Source: CAJINA01 sp964636125 (GTDB taxonomy: Bacteria; Desulfobacterota; Desulfobacteria; Desulfobacterales; CAJINA01). From it: 64,000 bases of DNA. Below, piece by piece: positions 16,967 through 26,800 of the stretch. Made by a program: the position numbers and the translations under genes. The stretch's first letter is position 1, and every line of letters starts with the position of its first letter. Below the pieces are notes generated by a model. The model was not told where the DNA came from. It did not search any database and saw nothing but the letters and a program-made list of their open reading frames with translations. The stretch covers positions 1 through 64,000 of the forward strand of contig CAZWPX010000021.1 of NCBI GenBank assembly GCA_964636125.1, given 5' to 3'.

Positions 16967-17467
16967 ATGGCTCTCGATCCTGCATTAATCGGAGAATGGA
17001 AACGTGGAAATAAGAACGACTACCAAAAATTCGAAGCCGATGGTGCTCACTTTTCAGGTACACACGACACGCCCTACTGGATTGAAAGTGGTGGGTCAGT
17101 ACTGAACATTAACAATAAGACATTCTACCAGCGGCAGTCTTCCGAACAGGGTGGTATTGTCGGTCACTGGAGAGATGATCCCAATGGCGAGGACATATAT
17201 TTCAGAGCAGACGGACGCTCCATCAGTGTATTTGATGATGAGAAATGCGTCTACACTGGCACATTCAGCTACACACCAACACACATTTCAGGCTATGCCT
17301 ATACGTCCGTTGTGGAAACAACTAATGGCGTAATTACCTACCATCTACCGTTTCGCCTCCCAGAATCTGCGCCGTACTCAATCTCTGGGGACCAACTTAC
17401 CATTGGAACAGGGGTCTACACCAAGCTTCCAGAGAGGGGATCTGCGAAGTGGGACGAGGTTTCATGA
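16967..17467 (+). CDS. Beta-rich protein of unknown function (166 aa), lipocalin-like pattern
   Basis: Starts MALDPALIGEWKRGNKND with AAAGGAG nine bases upstream. No signal peptide. Two segments repeat a strand pattern seen in lipocalin-like domains: LIGEW...YQKFEADGAHF and IVGHWRDD...IYFRADGRSISVF followed by YTGTFSYTPTHISG. The C-terminal domain of the adhesin at 33.3 kb shows the same layout (IVGSW...LTFYPNGYYIV...YGTYTHD). The role is unknown; it may bind a small hydrophobic ligand. Confidence 0.65.
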   Translation: MALDPALIGEWKRGNKNDYQKFEADGAHFSGTHDTPYWIESGGSVLNINNKTFYQRQSSEQGGIVGHWRDDPNGEDIYFRADGRSISVFDDEKCVYTGTFSYTPTHISGYAYTSVVETTNGVITYHLPFRLPESAPYSISGDQLTIGTGVYTKLPERGSAKWDEVS

Positions 17468-17541
17468 TGGGCCGCAGCGATGTCAGCCATGGCCTGACCA
17501 CATACCTTGGTGAACCTGAAGGAACCCCTACCATGAATTAA

Positions 17542-17702
17542 ATTCTGATCCCTGCAAAATCTCCTGAGGACTGGAAGCCCCTACTCGCAGTTCCAGGCAA
17601 GCACTGGAAAAGGGAACGATCTGCTACCCGAGTGGGGTTGATCTGTATCTTGGCTGGGTGAGCGATCACCCAGGCTATGGCCCGACCTATCAGCTCAAAT
17701 AA
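17542..17702 (+). pseudogene. Degenerate gene remnants in a gene-free stretch
   Basis: In 17468-18009 no intact gene is seen. The frame 17542-17661 reads LIPAKSPEDWKPLLAVPGKH, like a family of small proteins containing PADPEDWK..LA.P.KHWR followed by SAR; it stops early. An overlapping frame to 17702 reads VDLYLGWVSDHPGYGPTY. Together they look like one or two decayed small genes, perhaps of the pattern seen in other mobile elements. Confidence 0.4.
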
Positions 17703-18009
17703 AGTCTCCTACCATCTGGGCCTGGGTTGTCAGGATGCCCTTATTTCAAATCCAATCTTCTGTGTAGTAAGTAGTACTCTCCTCGATCTTTTGATCTGCT
17801 ATTTGTGAGTATTGCTTGCAAATCTTGGGAGGCTTTGACTTCCCTCCCAAGCACCTTGATATGGGGTAGGTTGATGCCCTGCATTCAGGAAATGGTGTAC
17901 GGGGGGGGCAGGCGAGGGCGTGCTCTGGGTTAGATCAGAAAAGCCCCCTCTCCAGACCGGCAATAACAACTATCCAGAGAGGGAACTCGGTTTTCACCAT
18001 TCCATTGTA

Positions 18010-19923
18010 CTATTTCTTCTTATTTTGACCTGGAGGGTTCGAATTACCGGGATTGTCTGGCCTGCCGTGGTTATCAGAGTTGCCGGGGCATGCATCAGCA
18101 ATGGCTTGGTCAACCTCTTCCTGAGTGAACATGGTACTAATAACAATATTTAGATTTTCAATAGTTGCATTTAAACTGGCTATCTCATCTTCCTTCTCAG
18201 CAATCACGGCATTCAGGTTATTTATGAACTGTTCATTTTGAGCGATTGTGGCATTCAGATCATCAATAGTTGCGTTTAGGTCAGCTATTGCCTGCTCTTT
18301 TTCAGCGATTAACGCATTCAAATCACCAATGATTTGATCCTTTTGGACGATAATGGCGTTCAAGTCTGCGATGATCTGATCTTTGTCGGCCAGTTCAGTT
18401 TCCAAAGCTGTAATAGTCTGATTCAAACTGTTGATGATTTGATTGAGGTTTGTTATCTCGGTATCCTTATCGGCTATGATTTGATCTTTCGCAGCTTCAG
18501 CCGCTTCAACAGCAGCATCCAACTCTGCTTGAGTGTAATACCCGGTTAGTGCGCACCCAACAGAATCAACATAGGATGTCGGAGGCGTATCAGAACAAGA
18601 ATCCCATTGGTCGATAACGCCATCCCTATCGGAATCGATAAGGTTGCATTCGTTATTGTCCCCACTATATAATAGCTGAATTTCAGCACTGTTCAAAGCA
18701 CGGTTATAGATACGCAGATCATCTAATGCACCTCTAAACATGAAATCACTTCCTTGATCAAAATCGCCGATCAGGAAATCTACTACACTGGATACATCTG
18801 TGGGCGCACTTTCTGCCATTGTTCTATCTAATATACCATTAATATAAAGGGACAACATATTACTTTCCCTAATAGCAATGATATGAGTCCACTCGTCTAT
18901 ATTGACTGAGCTATTAGAATACATACAGTTTTGTTCACCTGAACTACCGAACAAATTTCGGGTACAGAAATTTATCTTTCCACTGGCATGTTGCAAGAAA
19001 TATCCACTAAAAGCATTTGTTCCTGGCGTGTAAGCTGCATCTTTGCCTGCTATCTTGTTATTCGAAGAGTTATTGGATTTCATCCACAACGAAAGCGCAA
19101 AATCATTCGTTCCAAAATTGAACAGTGGGTCGTCAAGCACTGTAATACGACTGGTACTGCCGTCAAAAACTGCTGCCTGACCCTGCTTACCTTCTGTGTA
19201 TATAAGGTTACCGGACTCCGTGCCGTGAAGTGCATTGTTTCCTGCATCATAGGCATTACCATCCAGTGGATAGTAGGCCACAAGTCCCCTATCGAGATCA
19301 GGTTCAGGTTCTCCTCCTTGGTCTATTGTAAAGGAATTTACCGTGCTTTCAACCTCAGCGCCCATATCATGGTAGGGGTTGAAATATAGTATTTGGAGCG
19401 TTCCGCTTGTGAAGTTTGAAAAATCAATTTCACTGAATGAAAGTGAGTCATCGCTAATGAAATCAAATATTCCTTTTAGGTTAAGGCGAATATAAGCTTC
19501 CTGAGAATTATATGGGTTTGGGATCTGAGCTAAGATATTGATTCTATCATAGTCGGCATAATAATTATCCCAGACTTTTACATAACTTCTGTAGCGTGTA
19601 CTCTCGGCTGACTCATAAACCCTTCCTAAAATCTCTGCAACACTATAGATACCATCTTCCCCTCCATTCACATAATATTCACCTATGTTGGGCGAGGCGT
19701 TGGAATCAACTAAGTCATCATTGAATCTGAAAGTCGCAGAGATCGTAGTTTCGTTAACAACAATATCATTACTAAAGGCATCCCCATAGCCACTTCTATT
19801 CTGGTCAACAGTAATAACAGCCTCTGGTACTTCCAAAACATACTCATCAGCAATAGCAGGGGTGTAAATGAATAATAGTGCAGCACAAATCAACACAGCA
19901 ATTGTCAACTTTCCAAATTTCAT
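18010..19923 (-). CDS. Secreted LamG-domain protein with long C-terminal coiled coil
   Basis: 637 residues with a signal peptide (MKFGKLTIAVLICAALLFIY, cleavage after ADE-flanking Ala). After a beta-rich N-terminal domain of about 190 residues comes a LamG jelly roll from GLVAYYPLDGNAYDAGN to LDDLRIYNRALNSAEIQLLY. A single calcium-type motif DSDRDGVIDQWDSC follows. The C-terminal 190 residues are a coiled coil of 14-residue units (KDQIIADLNAIIVQ, KDQIIGDLNALIAE, NEQFINNLNAVIAE), then a PGN-rich basic tail ending QNKKK. Likely exported, fibrous and oligomeric; a surface or adhesive role is inferred. AAAGGGAGG precedes the ATG. Second gene after the propeller protein, and more AT-rich than the chromosome around the island. 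Confidence 0.82.
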   Translation of the reverse strand: MKFGKLTIAVLICAALLFIYTPAIADEYVLEVPEAVITVDQNRSGYGDAFSNDIVVNETTISATFRFNDDLVDSNASPNIGEYYVNGGEDGIYSVAEILGRVYESAESTRYRSYVKVWDNYYADYDRINILAQIPNPYNSQEAYIRLNLKGIFDFISDDSLSFSEIDFSNFTSGTLQILYFNPYHDMGAEVESTVNSFTIDQGGEPEPDLDRGLVAYYPLDGNAYDAGNNALHGTESGNLIYTEGKQGQAAVFDGSTSRITVLDDPLFNFGTNDFALSLWMKSNNSSNNKIAGKDAAYTPGTNAFSGYFLQHASGKINFCTRNLFGSSGEQNCMYSNSSVNIDEWTHIIAIRESNMLSLYINGILDRTMAESAPTDVSSVVDFLIGDFDQGSDFMFRGALDDLRIYNRALNSAEIQLLYSGDNNECNLIDSDRDGVIDQWDSCSDTPPTSYVDSVGCALTGYYTQAELDAAVEAAEAAKDQIIADKDTEITNLNQIINSLNQTITALETELADKDQIIADLNAIIVQKDQIIGDLNALIAEKEQAIADLNATIDDLNATIAQNEQFINNLNAVIAEKEDEIASLNATIENLNIVISTMFTQEEVDQAIADACPGNSDNHGRPDNPGNSNPPGQNKKK

Positions 19924-20022
19924 TCCATCCTCCCTTTTGGTAATAGCATTCTGGTTACTAAAGCAAGTAATAAGAAGGAGGGCCGTTGCTGACCCTCCAT
20001 TTTGAAAGTGGAAAAGGCTTGG

Positions 20023-22422
20023 TTACTTTTTCTTTTTAACCGGTTTGCTCTTTTGGGCTTTCTTACCAACATCAGACTTGGCTGCCTCTGAAACAATGGC
20101 ACATTTTTCATCCTCAGTAATTATGCCTGCATCAAGAAACGCTTCTGCTGCATTAGCCACACACGACACATATTTGCCGTGGTTTTTATAATCATCATCG
20201 ACTGGGCACAACTGGCCTATTGAACAACCCGTTTCATTAACGATGTCATCAACTTCGGTAAAATCGCATTCATCCAGATCATTCTCCACACCGTCACCAT
20301 CAATGTCAGTGTCACAAACATCTCCGAGACCGTCACCATCGAAATCAAATTGGTCTGCATTGGCATCAACTGGGCAGTTGTCCTCCAGATCTGTAACCTC
20401 ATCATCATCATCGTCCTCATCACAGACATCACCAAGCCCATCCTCGTCAAGGTCTGCTTGATCAGGATTGCTAATGGCTGGGCAATTATCCATGTCGCCA
20501 CAGAAGTCGTCACCATCGGCATCATTCTCTGCATCATATGGACAATCATCGCAATCGTCTCCGAGGCCATCTGAGTCATCATCGGATTGTTCGGGATTAT
20601 AGACATCCGGACAATTGTCGACATCATCAGAGATACCATCATTATCCCTATCAGTTATTGGGCAGTCATCATATAGTTCTTGAATTTCGCTTTCGGAAAG
20701 AGCAAAGTTGTAAATGCGAACCTCATCTATGATGCCATCAAAAAACTCATCCCATTTACCCGGACTCCCTCCAATCCAGAGATTAGAAATACCTGAGCCT
20801 TGTCCTGGCGGGTATCCATAAGAGTATTGCTCACCGTTCAAGTAGAATTTGACATCGTTTTCTTCATAAACTACCGCAACGTGTTGCCATTCATATATTG
20901 CTATTTCCACGTCAGGGAACCAATGTGGGCCACCTGCCCATATAAGCAATTTACCGTTTTGGAACAACAAAGCCCTTTCATGTGGACTGTTGATGCCATC
21001 GTCAGATGATAATATGGCGCTTCTATTCCAAGGATTTGGACTGTAGATGAGAGATCTCGGCATTATCCAAGCAGACATGGTCATTGTTGGCATTTCAACC
21101 GGATTAACGTTCACTGGCGTTGATATGTAATTATCAGTACCATCGAAACTATAAGCACTGTCTTCATTACTACATTTATCTGCCGTTAGTGTGGCACCAT
21201 ACACATCACCATTATTGCGGAACTCATCATCCTTCCCACTCTCATCGTTAGCATTGCCATTGAAGGGATAGTAGGCAACAAGCCCACTATCATATTTATA
21301 AATTACAGAATTGATTTCTCTACTGGAGTCATTATCAAGATTTGCTACTGCAAGATAATGTTGATTATTGATTGTAAAACTCTCCCACTCCATTGCTCCA
21401 TTTGTTTGTATTGACTGGACTTCGCCGAAAGACGACCCGTCCCATTTATAAATTTTGGAGTCGATATTGTAACTCGACCAGTTTGTCAAATTTGCAACTG
21501 CGAGATAGGTTTCGTTATTCAACTCAAAACTATTCCAAGCCTGAGCGCCATTAGTCGGAATTGACTGATACTCAGTGAATGATGTTTCATTCCACTTGTA
21601 AATTTTAGATTCGATATTTGGGCTGGAACCATCATGGTAGTTTGCTACCGCCAAGTACATTTCACCGTCAATTTCAAAACTTTCCCAATCCATTGCTCCA
21701 ATGGTTGCAATGGGTTGAGGATCAACGAAGGACGATCCATTCCATCTGTAGATTTTAGAATCAATTTTGTGGCTACTATTGTCAAAATATTGAGCCACGG
21801 CAAGATAGTCTTCCCCGTTAATGGTAAAATGTTCCCAATCCTGCGCCCCGCTTGTAGGTATAGTCTGGATGGAAACGAAAGACTCTTCATCCCATCTAAA
21901 AATCTCAGATTTGACATTATAATTATCGCCACTGCCTACTCCGTTTGCAACAGCAATATAGGTATTTCCGTCAATCTCGAAACTTTCCCAATCCGCCGCA
22001 CCACACGTAGGCACGGTCTGAAAATAATTGAAGGTTGTTCCATCCCACTTGTAAATATAAGAATTTATACAAACCTGATGGGCATCATTCGCTAAATTTG
22101 CAACAGCTAAAAAAAAGATCCCGTCAACCTCAAAACTTTCCCAATCATTGGCACCAAAAGTTGCAATTTCACTTACTGGATTATCCTTATCAAAACGTCC
22201 TGTCATTTCATCCCATTTATAAATAGCTGAATTTAAATTGATAGTTGATCCAATAGTTCGATTGGCAACAGCGATATATGGAGTTCCATCAATGCTAAAA
22301 CTTTCCCAGTCCGCAGCACCTTGGGTAGGTATAGCCTGATGTTCTTTGAATCCAGCATTAGCGCTCATCACAGAAAAAAATATCGCAAAAAAAATAGTTG
22401 AAAATAAGACCGCTTTTCGCAT
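20023..22422 (-). CDS. Secreted seven-blade EPTP/EAR propeller with LamG and thrombospondin type 3 repeats
   Basis: 799 residues. Signal peptide VLFSTIFFAIFFSVMSANA. Residues 30 to about 390 are seven tandem repeats of about 50 residues of the form IPT.GA.DWESF.IDG..YLAVAN followed by S.IYKWD, the EPTP/EAR repeat, so a closed seven-blade propeller. Next comes a LamG domain (GLVAYYPFNGNAND to GIIDEVRIYNFALSESEI). Then four to five thrombospondin type 3 calcium repeats (DNDGISDDVDNCPDVYNPEQ and similar) and a lysine-rich end KSKPVKKKK. EPTP repeats are best known from animal LGI proteins and are used for protein binding. ATG 22422 has AGGAGG six bases before; the ATG one codon upstream is possible. 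It probably forms a unit with the LamG/coiled-coil gene 99 bases downstream. Confidence 0.87.
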   Translation of the reverse strand: MRKAVLFSTIFFAIFFSVMSANAGFKEHQAIPTQGAADWESFSIDGTPYIAVANRTIGSTINLNSAIYKWDEMTGRFDKDNPVSEIATFGANDWESFEVDGIFFLAVANLANDAHQVCINSYIYKWDGTTFNYFQTVPTCGAADWESFEIDGNTYIAVANGVGSGDNYNVKSEIFRWDEESFVSIQTIPTSGAQDWEHFTINGEDYLAVAQYFDNSSHKIDSKIYRWNGSSFVDPQPIATIGAMDWESFEIDGEMYLAVANYHDGSSPNIESKIYKWNETSFTEYQSIPTNGAQAWNSFELNNETYLAVANLTNWSSYNIDSKIYKWDGSSFGEVQSIQTNGAMEWESFTINNQHYLAVANLDNDSSREINSVIYKYDSGLVAYYPFNGNANDESGKDDEFRNNGDVYGATLTADKCSNEDSAYSFDGTDNYISTPVNVNPVEMPTMTMSAWIMPRSLIYSPNPWNRSAILSSDDGINSPHERALLFQNGKLLIWAGGPHWFPDVEIAIYEWQHVAVVYEENDVKFYLNGEQYSYGYPPGQGSGISNLWIGGSPGKWDEFFDGIIDEVRIYNFALSESEIQELYDDCPITDRDNDGISDDVDNCPDVYNPEQSDDDSDGLGDDCDDCPYDAENDADGDDFCGDMDNCPAISNPDQADLDEDGLGDVCDEDDDDDEVTDLEDNCPVDANADQFDFDGDGLGDVCDTDIDGDGVENDLDECDFTEVDDIVNETGCSIGQLCPVDDDYKNHGKYVSCVANAAEAFLDAGIITEDEKCAIVSEAAKSDVGKKAQKSKPVKKKK

Positions 22423-22531
22423 CATGAACCTCCTTTGATTGCTAGGTGTACTTTTGGGGGAAGCTAACGAATTTAGAGGGATACTTATGTTCAAAATCTC
22501 TCACAAATACAATTATTTAAAAATAGAACGC

Positions 22532-22552
22532 CGTTTCTCATGTTGAGAAACG
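22532..22552. promoter_or_regulatory. Perfect hairpin upstream of the propeller gene
   Basis: CGTTTCTCA-TGT-TGAGAAACG, nine pairs with a three-base loop, extended by GCC/GGC with one bulge. It lies 110 bases upstream of the propeller gene start and could be an operator or a leader hairpin. Confidence 0.5.
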
Positions 22553-22682
22553 AGGCGATAGTTTCTGTTTGTCTTATATATAGTCGGCTTCTTCCAGTTT
22601 TCAGGCAGCATGCAGATGCACCTGAACAGATAGAAAACTAAATTGTATGGAATTGGTAAGTTGGCAGAAATGGTACGCTTAG

Positions 22683-22874
22683 CCCCAACTGTTATACATT
22701 ATCGGATTCAGAAATAATTACAAGGACGAAAAAGGGACTAAAAAAGGCCTATTTAAAATGGTACCTCTTGTCGGCGAGCCTTCATATTGGGGTGGCAATA
22801 CCCCTCAATTTTTGTGTGAGAATCTGTGTGAGAAAAACTTTTCAAAATGTGCTAAACAGTGGGAAATCAGCTAA
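22683..22874 (+). other. Coding-like remnant with KKGLFKMVP motif
   Basis: A 63-codon open stretch without a good start codon, containing GTKKGLFKMVPLVGEPSYWG and ending CAKQWEIS. The DNA around it (AAAAAAGGCCTAT...) resembles 48725-48770, which encodes GHKKGLYKIVP. Likely the end of a decayed gene carried by the older element or flank. Confidence 0.3.
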
Positions 22875-22949
22875 AATTCGAAATTTATATCTACAATAAT
22901 TACAGAAATATATAGAATTTTGGGAGGTTAGGAAACTCGGTGGTACTAT

Positions 22950-22994
22950 CTGAAAATCCCCGTGTCGGCAGTTCGATTCTGTCCCTCGGCACCA
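22950..22994 (+). repeat. Attachment site attR (45-bp direct repeat)
   Basis: Identical to the last 45 bases of tRNA-Phe at 12883-12927. The sequence left of it shows no complete tRNA. The second recombinase remnant starts directly to its right. Confidence 0.93.
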
Positions 22995-23576
22995 TGAAAG
23001 GCAAAAGAAAACAAGGGTTGCGATTTAGGTCGCCGCCTCTTGTTTCGTTTCTGCTACCACTTGTTGAAAAAATGGTCTTTTCCAGCCTGCAGGCCGCCTT
23101 CTGATTTACCGGATTTATCAGGTGAGCATACACATTCAAAGTGACCACTGGACTTGCATGACCCAATTGAGATTGAATGTATTTAATATTCTCACCCTGT
23201 TCGATCAATAGCGATGCGTAGGTGTGCCTCAAATCGTGAAAACGGATGTATGGCAATTTAGCTTTTTTCAGGGCAGGGTAAAAGTGCCTTTGAATCATAT
23301 TGCCATGATCCAACGGCCCCCCGGATTTGTTCGGAAAAATTAAATCAAGTTCACTTGGCGGGCAGGCAAGGTGCCACTTTTTATGGCTGCCATCATTGCA
23401 GGCCCTATATCAATTTTGCGGTTAGATGTTTTTGACTTCGGCCTGTACCATGCGCCTTCGTTAAAGGTGCGTTTGATGTGAATCTGGTTGTTAAACCAAT
23501 CAACATCTGTCCATTTAAGGCCGAATAATTCTCCCTGTCGGGCACCGCTGAAAATCGCCAACATTAAAAAGAAAAC
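22995..23576 (-). pseudogene. Second tyrosine recombinase, truncated and frameshifted
   Basis: Reading right to left: LAIFSGARQGELFGLKWTDV with the first catalytic Arg, HIKRTFNEGAWYRPKSKTSN with the beta-hairpin Lys region, then RFHDLRHTYASLLIEQG and LGHASPVVTLNVYAHL with His-x-x-Arg-His and the nucleophile. The frame breaks at a five-T run (23378-23382 on the plus strand); restoring one base joins the frames as KKW...ACPPSELDLIFPNKSGG, as in related integrases. The N-terminal half is absent beyond 23,576. It is clearly another subfamily than the recombinase at 12,990 and abuts the attR repeat, so it belongs to an older element in the same tRNA. Confidence 0.85.
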
Positions 23577-23808
23577 AGGAATTGGAGGTGCAGATGGATC
23601 AAATCCAAATAGCGTTCCTGTTTCTGGGTTGCATTTTCAGATTCACTCCAGTAGCATAACAATTGTCGAGCAAGGAAATCGGGATTCTCATTCTCATTAT
23701 ACCTCTGCCGAAGCTTCACCCCACCGGACCGCACCCTGTTTTCGGAAAATTACTCCTCCTCTGAAACCGGGAATCCCTGAAATTGACATCTTAATTAAAG
23801 GTGAAATC

Positions 23809-26800
23809 ATGAGAGTTCAACGATTCTCAGGCCTTTTTACCCTCGTTTGGATCTTGTTTCTCCTGATCCTGACTTTTCCTCTCCATGCCCGATCGACCCC
23901 GAAGTGGCGGCTGGCGCAGTTGCCTTCCGGTGGTGTCCCCCCGGACCTGACGGCCATCTCCGGTGCCCGGGTCCAATCGATGTCTTCCAAGCTCGGGCCG
24001 AGACTTCGGCGGCTCATCATGCAAAAAAAAGTCGTACGCCATAGTTTAGGTCATTTACCGGCCGCATCGCCATCCCCATCGTCAGATTCCGAAAACATCC
24101 GGGTCGTATTCGAGATGCACTCGGTCACCGATCAGGACGTGGCCCGCATCACCTCGAATGGAGGACGGATCATCAGAAAACTCGACAGGCGCATCGCCGT
24201 TTCCCTGCCCGAAGACCGGATCATGTCCGTTGCCGAATCCCTTGACAATGCCACATCGGTCCGCTTGCCTTTCCGGTTCTTTCCCACGGAGGTACCCGGC
24301 GAAGGCGTCAACCTTACCGGGGCCAATGCCTTTCACCGGCAGGGTATGACCGGGCGTGGCGCCAAGGTGGCCGTCATCGACGTCGGGTTCAAGGGCCTGA
24401 CCGAGGCCCGGGCCAGCGGGGACCTCCCCAACGACGTCCACACCATGGATTTTACCGGTAATGGACTGGAGACCCAGTACCTGCATGGGACGGCCTGCGC
24501 GGAGATCGTCCACGACATGGCCCCCTATGCCGAACTGCATCTTCTCAAAGTTTCCGATGAAATCGATGTCCAGGGTGCGTTCGACTACTGCCTTGCCAAC
24601 CAGATTCGAATTATCAGCCTCTCGATCGGCATCGTGGGCAGCGGGCCGGGAGACGGCACCGGCCCGCTGGCGGACATGGCCGACCAGGCCCGGGCCAGCG
24701 GGGCACTGATCGTGGCGGCGGCAGGAAATTTCGGCAGCCAGGCCGACACCACCGTGGTGGACGGCCAGCCTATCACGATTACCCTCGGTTCCCACTGGGA
24801 AGGAACCTTTACCGACAACAACGCAGACGGCTTTCACGAATTTTCGGGCATTGACTACAACGTGATCGGAACCGTGGCGGGTTTTGACGACGACGGGAAC
24901 CCTGAAACCAACGAGCTGACCATCATTCTCCGCTGGAACGACTGGCCCCTGGGCACCACCGATTACGATCTGTTCCTGTTCGACTTCAATACCGGAGAGC
25001 TGGTGACCGGTTCGACCGTGGTCCAGGACGGAACCCAGCCGCCATTGGAGGTTATATCCTTCGACGTGCCTGACAGCCAGACCGAAGCGCGTTTCTACAG
25101 CGTGGTTGTGCAAAAGCCCGATGGTGAACCGGCCGGTGTGGAGATGGAAATCTACCTTGGCAACTACTGCCTTTTCGCACCCTGGATGGAGCATCCCTCT
25201 CCCATCATCACCACCACCAGCAACATCGCGGAACCCGCCGATGCCGAAAGTGTGCTGGCCGTGGGTGCCATCAATTTCTCCGATTGGGAAACAGGGCCCC
25301 AGGAAAGCTTCAGTTCACAGGGGCCAACCAATGCCTGGGCCGGCAGTGCGGCCAGATTCAAACCGGACATCATGGGGCCGGACGGTGTGAATACCTCCAC
25401 TTACTCAACCGAGGGGTTTGCCGGAACGTCGGCCGCTGCCCCGCACGTTGCCGGGGCGGCAGCCCTTCTGGCGGGTGCCTATCCTTTTCTGGGCCCCGAT
25501 GATCTTGAAGACCGGCTTGTGAAGTCGGCCATCGATATGGGATCCAATGGAAGAGACAATATTTACGGCCATGGCCGCCTGAGCGTCGACATTCAGTTTG
25601 CCGACTGGCTTCCCGGCACCGATAGCGCCGCGTTGAAAGCCATTTTGGGAGATGACCTGCGCGACCGGATTTATTATGGTGATGCAGCAAACGACGAACT
25701 GGTCATCATCGATTCCGTTAGCGGTCGGGTGGCCCGCCGCCTGCCGATGAACAGCCGTTTCGATGAACTGGCCATCAGCAAGGACGGTTCCATTCTCGCG
25801 GTGGCCGGGGGCGATCTTGTCGTCATGGACCTGGATTCACTGATTCCCAGGAAAATGGATACAAACCTCGATACCCAATCGGTCGCCTTCGATCACCGGG
25901 GGCAGCTTTTCATTTCCACTACCGAAGGGTTCGATGACATCTATCATTACGATCCGGACACTGAATCCATCATCACCAGCTTTGGCCTCAGCCATGATTT
26001 GTCCACCAGCTGGTCGCCGGACATTCTTCAGACCGATTCCCAGGGCACTATCCTGCTGGCGGCTATAGATTCGGGGGCTCTGTTCAAATTCGATGTCAGT
26101 GGTGCTACGCCGGTATTCATGGCGGAGGACAGCGGCGGCATTGGCATGATCTGGCAACTCCTCGTGGCGCCTGGGGGAGATGAAATTTACAGCGGAACCA
26201 AGATTCTAAGCGCGGCTGACCTGTCTGTAGTGGATTCGTTCCTCCTGCCGAGTGATTCCGTGGTCGGGTACAATTTTCGGGGCATGGACACGGACCTTGC
26301 CGGAAGCTTGGTTTACATCTCTGCAGATGGAAATTATGGCGATGCTGTTTTCCAATTCGACGCTGCCCAGAGAACCCTGCTAAAGTCCTACGATATTGCC
26401 GGCAACCACTCTACTGACAGTCCGGCCTCCCGGGGTATGGTGACCGATCGCTTCGACAAAAGTGCATTTGTCGTCATAAGGAAATCCATCAATGGATATG
26501 CAGTTCAACTGGTGGCCCTGGAGTCTTTATTTTCCGTGAGGGTGCCGGCGGTTTTTCTCGAAAGCGACGGAACGGCGACCGGCAAGGGAACGGTGCACCT
26601 GAGTGAAGCCCGGTCAGAAAATTTCGCAGTGACATTGGTTTCAGAGCAGCCGGAAATTCTCTCGGTGCCGTCCACGGTAACGGTTCCGGCCGGGCAGACG
26701 ATGGTCGAATTCGATGTCACCCTGACCGACAACGCCCTGCCCAGCGGTTCCAGGGAAGTGACCATCACCGCCGAGGCCGCCGGCCTGCCGACCCGGCTGG

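Larger units (their letters stand above)
12883..22994. mobile_element. Integrated genetic element in tRNA-Phe (about 10 kb, decayed)
   Basis: Bounded by the 45-bp attL/attR repeats. From the left it holds a tyrosine recombinase (minus strand, lacking its N-terminus), a zinc-ribbon protein, a CHC2/TOPRIM primase, a TGACCAC repeat cluster, a helix-turn-helix protein, small genes, degenerate sequence, and two large secreted cargo proteins on the minus strand. The set recombinase plus primase plus small DNA-binding genes recalls phage satellites or integrative plasmids. No capsid, tail, conjugation or resistance gene is present. The truncated recombinase suggests it can no longer excise by itself. 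Confidence 0.85.

Noticed and set aside
24082..25194. 370-codon minus-strand ORF inside the subtilase gene
   Set aside because: Shadow of a GC-rich coding strand; the plus strand has the full catalytic triad.
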